Positions 4,864 to 6,429 of a stretch of DNA of 6,429 bases are shown here, piece by piece. The position numbers and the translations under genes are program-made. Each line of letters begins with the position of its first letter. The stretch's first letter is position 1. The DNA comes from Methanolinea sp. SDB (lineage in GTDB: Archaea; Halobacteriota; Methanomicrobia; Methanomicrobiales; Methanospirillaceae). The notes under the pieces are model-generated. The model was not told the origin of the DNA. It made no database searches and was given only the letters and a program-made list of their open reading frames with translations. The stretch covers positions 1-6,429 of the forward strand of contig LKUF01000105.1 in NCBI GenBank assembly GCA_001412335.1, in the 5' to 3' direction.

Positions 4864-6429
4864 TCAGAGGCACCAGGCCCAGAGGTTGTTCGTGTTCACC
4901 CACCAGAGCAGTGCGACCAGCGCGACGGCGACGGCGGTGTAGTGCAGGCGGTGGGGGAACGTCCAGTATCTCTCCCGCCAGGCAAGAACGGCAGCGGTGA
5001 TGGTCGCCACGGTGAGAACCAGGGCGATGACCGGAACCGCCAGGACAGCGGTGAGAACCGCAGGGATGTCCTGGGTCTCCATGTATTGGGTCAGGATGGC
5101 CGCGTCGTTTGAGACCCACGGGACCAGGAGGAAGGCGAAGGCGAGGAGGAGGAGTGCCGCCGCCCCGGCGGTCCACCGTGCGATGACGGCGGGCTTCTGC
5201 GCCTGCGGTTCGGGGACGGCATGCGTGCGCCGGAACAGGGCGAGCAGCGGCCAGAGCAGCACCGTCGCGAGGACGATTCCTGCCGCATACTTCAGCCCCT
5301 CCCCAAAGCCGGTGGTCGCGTACCACGGGACACGGTCATAGACCAGCGGGGGTTCGTTCACGTGTGCATAGAAGTCGACCGAACCGTCTGCAGTGGTATG
5401 GAAGACGATATCACCGCTGACCGGCCGGCTGGCATCTGCCCGGGAGAAGACCCCTGGCTCTGCCTCGACGTATTGGGCAGGGCCTGTGCTGGTCGTGACG
5501 GTGAGCGTCCCGTCGGGTGACGAAGCGACGTCGATGGAAGCCGGAAGCGAGAAGTATCTCTCGAACCCGGCGTAGTTGTGCCGGTTCATCATGTACGTCC
5601 CGGCATACTTCTCATGCATGGCAGAGCCTGACGGATCGGGCAGGGGAAGATCCTCCTCTCCACCAGGGTAATAGTGGTCCATGAACGCAGCGAAGAGCGC
5701 ATTGCGAAGCCCCTTCCCCCCGACGCTGTTGCCGGAGACGAAGAACCCGGCCTGCTCCTCCGGCAGGAGGAGGAGAAGGGAATGGAACGTGTCAGTGTCG
5801 CCCCCGTGGGCGATGGCCCGCCGGCCGTTGTAGAACTGCTCGTAGAACCCGAGGCACATCCCTGCAACACGGGGATCGTTTGCGAACGCCCGGGCATGCA
5901 TCAGCTCTGCGGTCTCGGGGGCGAGGATCGCCGTGTCGCCGAAGGCACCGTTCTGCAGGTGGGCGATCATGAAGTCCGCCATGTCGGGTGCGGTGGAACT
6001 GATGCCCCCGGCAGGGCCGATGGTGAGGATCATGTCCCCGGTCGGGTGGTTTTCGTTGTTGCCGAAGGTGTATCCCTGTGCGAGCCGTGAGGCAAGGTCC
6101 GGCGGGAGGTTCTCCCGGATGCTGGTGTTGTACATCCCGAGCGGCGAGAGGATGTTCGCCTGCAGGTACTGCTCAAAGGGAGTTCCTGATACGTCCTCGA
6201 CCACGACTGCCGCGAGAGTGGTGCCGTAGTTGGAGTACGACGAGGCTTTTCCTGGTGGACGGACCCGGGCAGGGATGTTCTCGGCACAGTACTGGCGGAA
6301 AGAGATGATATCCGTGTGGTCGATCCATGTCATGCGAAGGGCAGAGTCCTCGAACCCTGCCGTGTGGGTCATGAGATGGCGCATGGTCACCGGTTGCCCG
6401 GGATAGGTGTCAGGGATGGTGATATCCGC
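4864..6429 (-). CDS. Serine hydrolase, class C beta-lactamase family, with four C-terminal membrane helices (5' end outside window)
   Basis: The frame is open across the right edge; 521 residues and the stop are visible. A GTG at 6390 is not a likely start, because the family motif just after it (MRHLMTHTAGF) lies well inside the fold and the frame continues upstream. The hydrolase domain is recognised by MTHTAGF, the second catalytic motif YSNYG (Tyr codon at 6237-6235), GPAGGISSTAPDMADFM, and the third motif HGGD (His codon at 5808-5806). The nucleophile motif SxxK should lie upstream of the window and cannot be checked. A linker domain follows (EKYAGTYM...), then four hydrophobic helices at visible residues about 380-399, 416-437, 455-483 and 494-513. 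This places the hydrolase domain outside the membrane. The family contains beta-lactamases, D-amino-acid peptidases and esterases. Methanogens of this group lack murein, so a peptide or ester substrate is more likely than peptidoglycan (inference). The coding sequence looks richer in GC than the small genes beside it. Confidence 0.9.
   Translation of the reverse strand, partial: ADITIPDTYPGQPVTMRHLMTHTAGFEDSALRMTWIDHTDIISFRQYCAENIPARVRPPGKASSYSNYGTTLAAVVVEDVSGTPFEQYLQANILSPLGMYNTSIRENLPPDLASRLAQGYTFGNNENHPTGDMILTIGPAGGISSTAPDMADFMIAHLQNGAFGDTAILAPETAELMHARAFANDPRVAGMCLGFYEQFYNGRRAIAHGGDTDTFHSLLLLLPEEQAGFFVSGNSVGGKGLRNALFAAFMDHYYPGGEEDLPLPDPSGSAMHEKYAGTYMMNRHNYAGFERYFSLPASIDVASSPDGTLTVTTSTGPAQYVEAEPGVFSRADASRPVSGDIVFHTTADGSVDFYAHVNEPPLVYDRVPWYATTGFGEGLKYAAGIVLATVLLWPLLALFRRTHAVPEPQAQKPAVIARWTAGAAALLLLAFAFLLVPWVSNDAAILTQYMETQDIPAVLTAVLAVPVIALVLTVATITAAVLAWRERYWTFPHRLHYTAVAVALVALLWWVNTNNLWAWCL

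Noticed and set aside
4820..5326. Upstream part of a long minus-strand frame overlapping the serine hydrolase
   Set aside because: Within the hydrolase gene it is Arg-, Pro- and Gly-rich and out of frame with a clearly real protein. Only its tail beyond 4819 lies in intergenic sequence.
5674..6090. + strand frame of 138 codons opposite the serine hydrolase
   Set aside because: It is antisense to conserved catalytic motifs and has no promoter or ribosome-binding site; a GC-rich shadow frame.
1..6429. Search for CRISPR arrays, tRNA or rRNA genes and intact insertion sequences
   Set aside because: No regularly spaced repeats, cloverleaf-like segments, rRNA stretches or transposase motifs were seen. 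The repeated DNA in the left half is explained by PKD coding modules.

Overview
The window looks like chromosomal DNA of a methanogenic archaeon, most likely of the order Methanomicrobiales (inference). The clues are secreted proteins built from PKD, cohesin-like and dockerin modules, a small DUF5654-type membrane protein, AT-rich TATA-type promoters, T-tract terminators and GGAG/GGTGA ribosome-binding sites. No rRNA, tRNA, CRISPR array or intact insertion sequence is visible. All five clear genes lie on the minus strand, so they are described here from the right end to the left.

Right third (6429 to 4864): a serine hydrolase of the class C beta-lactamase/penicillin-binding protein family whose 5' end is outside the window. 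An extracytoplasmic catalytic domain is followed by four C-terminal membrane helices. It ends in a T-tract. A 294-nt gap follows with one doubtful 44-codon reading frame.

Middle (4569 to 3920): two small, separately promoted genes. One is a two-helix membrane protein (DUF5654 type). The other is a 90-residue protein with two CxxCxGxG zinc knuckles like those of DnaJ, probably read from a leaderless transcript, with a perfect 14-bp palindrome just upstream of its TATA box.

The 3500-3919 stretch has no confident gene. It holds an AT-rich promoter zone with two outward-facing copies of an 11-bp TATA-like element. Beside it is a GC-richer island of about 270 bp whose two strands both carry open, protein-like reading frames, with a perfect palindrome at the end of one of them. 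This is the least explained part of the window.

Left half (3499 to 1): two exported proteins in tandem. The first is an 837-residue modular protein: signal peptide, purple-acid-phosphatase-like N-terminal domain, metallophosphoesterase, PKD, cohesin-like domain, PKD, dockerin. The second is the N-terminal 277 residues of another secreted protein that runs off the left edge inside a PKD domain. The two share PKD modules recognisable at the DNA level and a short conserved motif just after the signal peptide. Together they suggest a cell-surface set held by calcium-dependent cohesin-dockerin contacts. No classical operon is evident, because each gene has its own intergenic promoter-like sequence.
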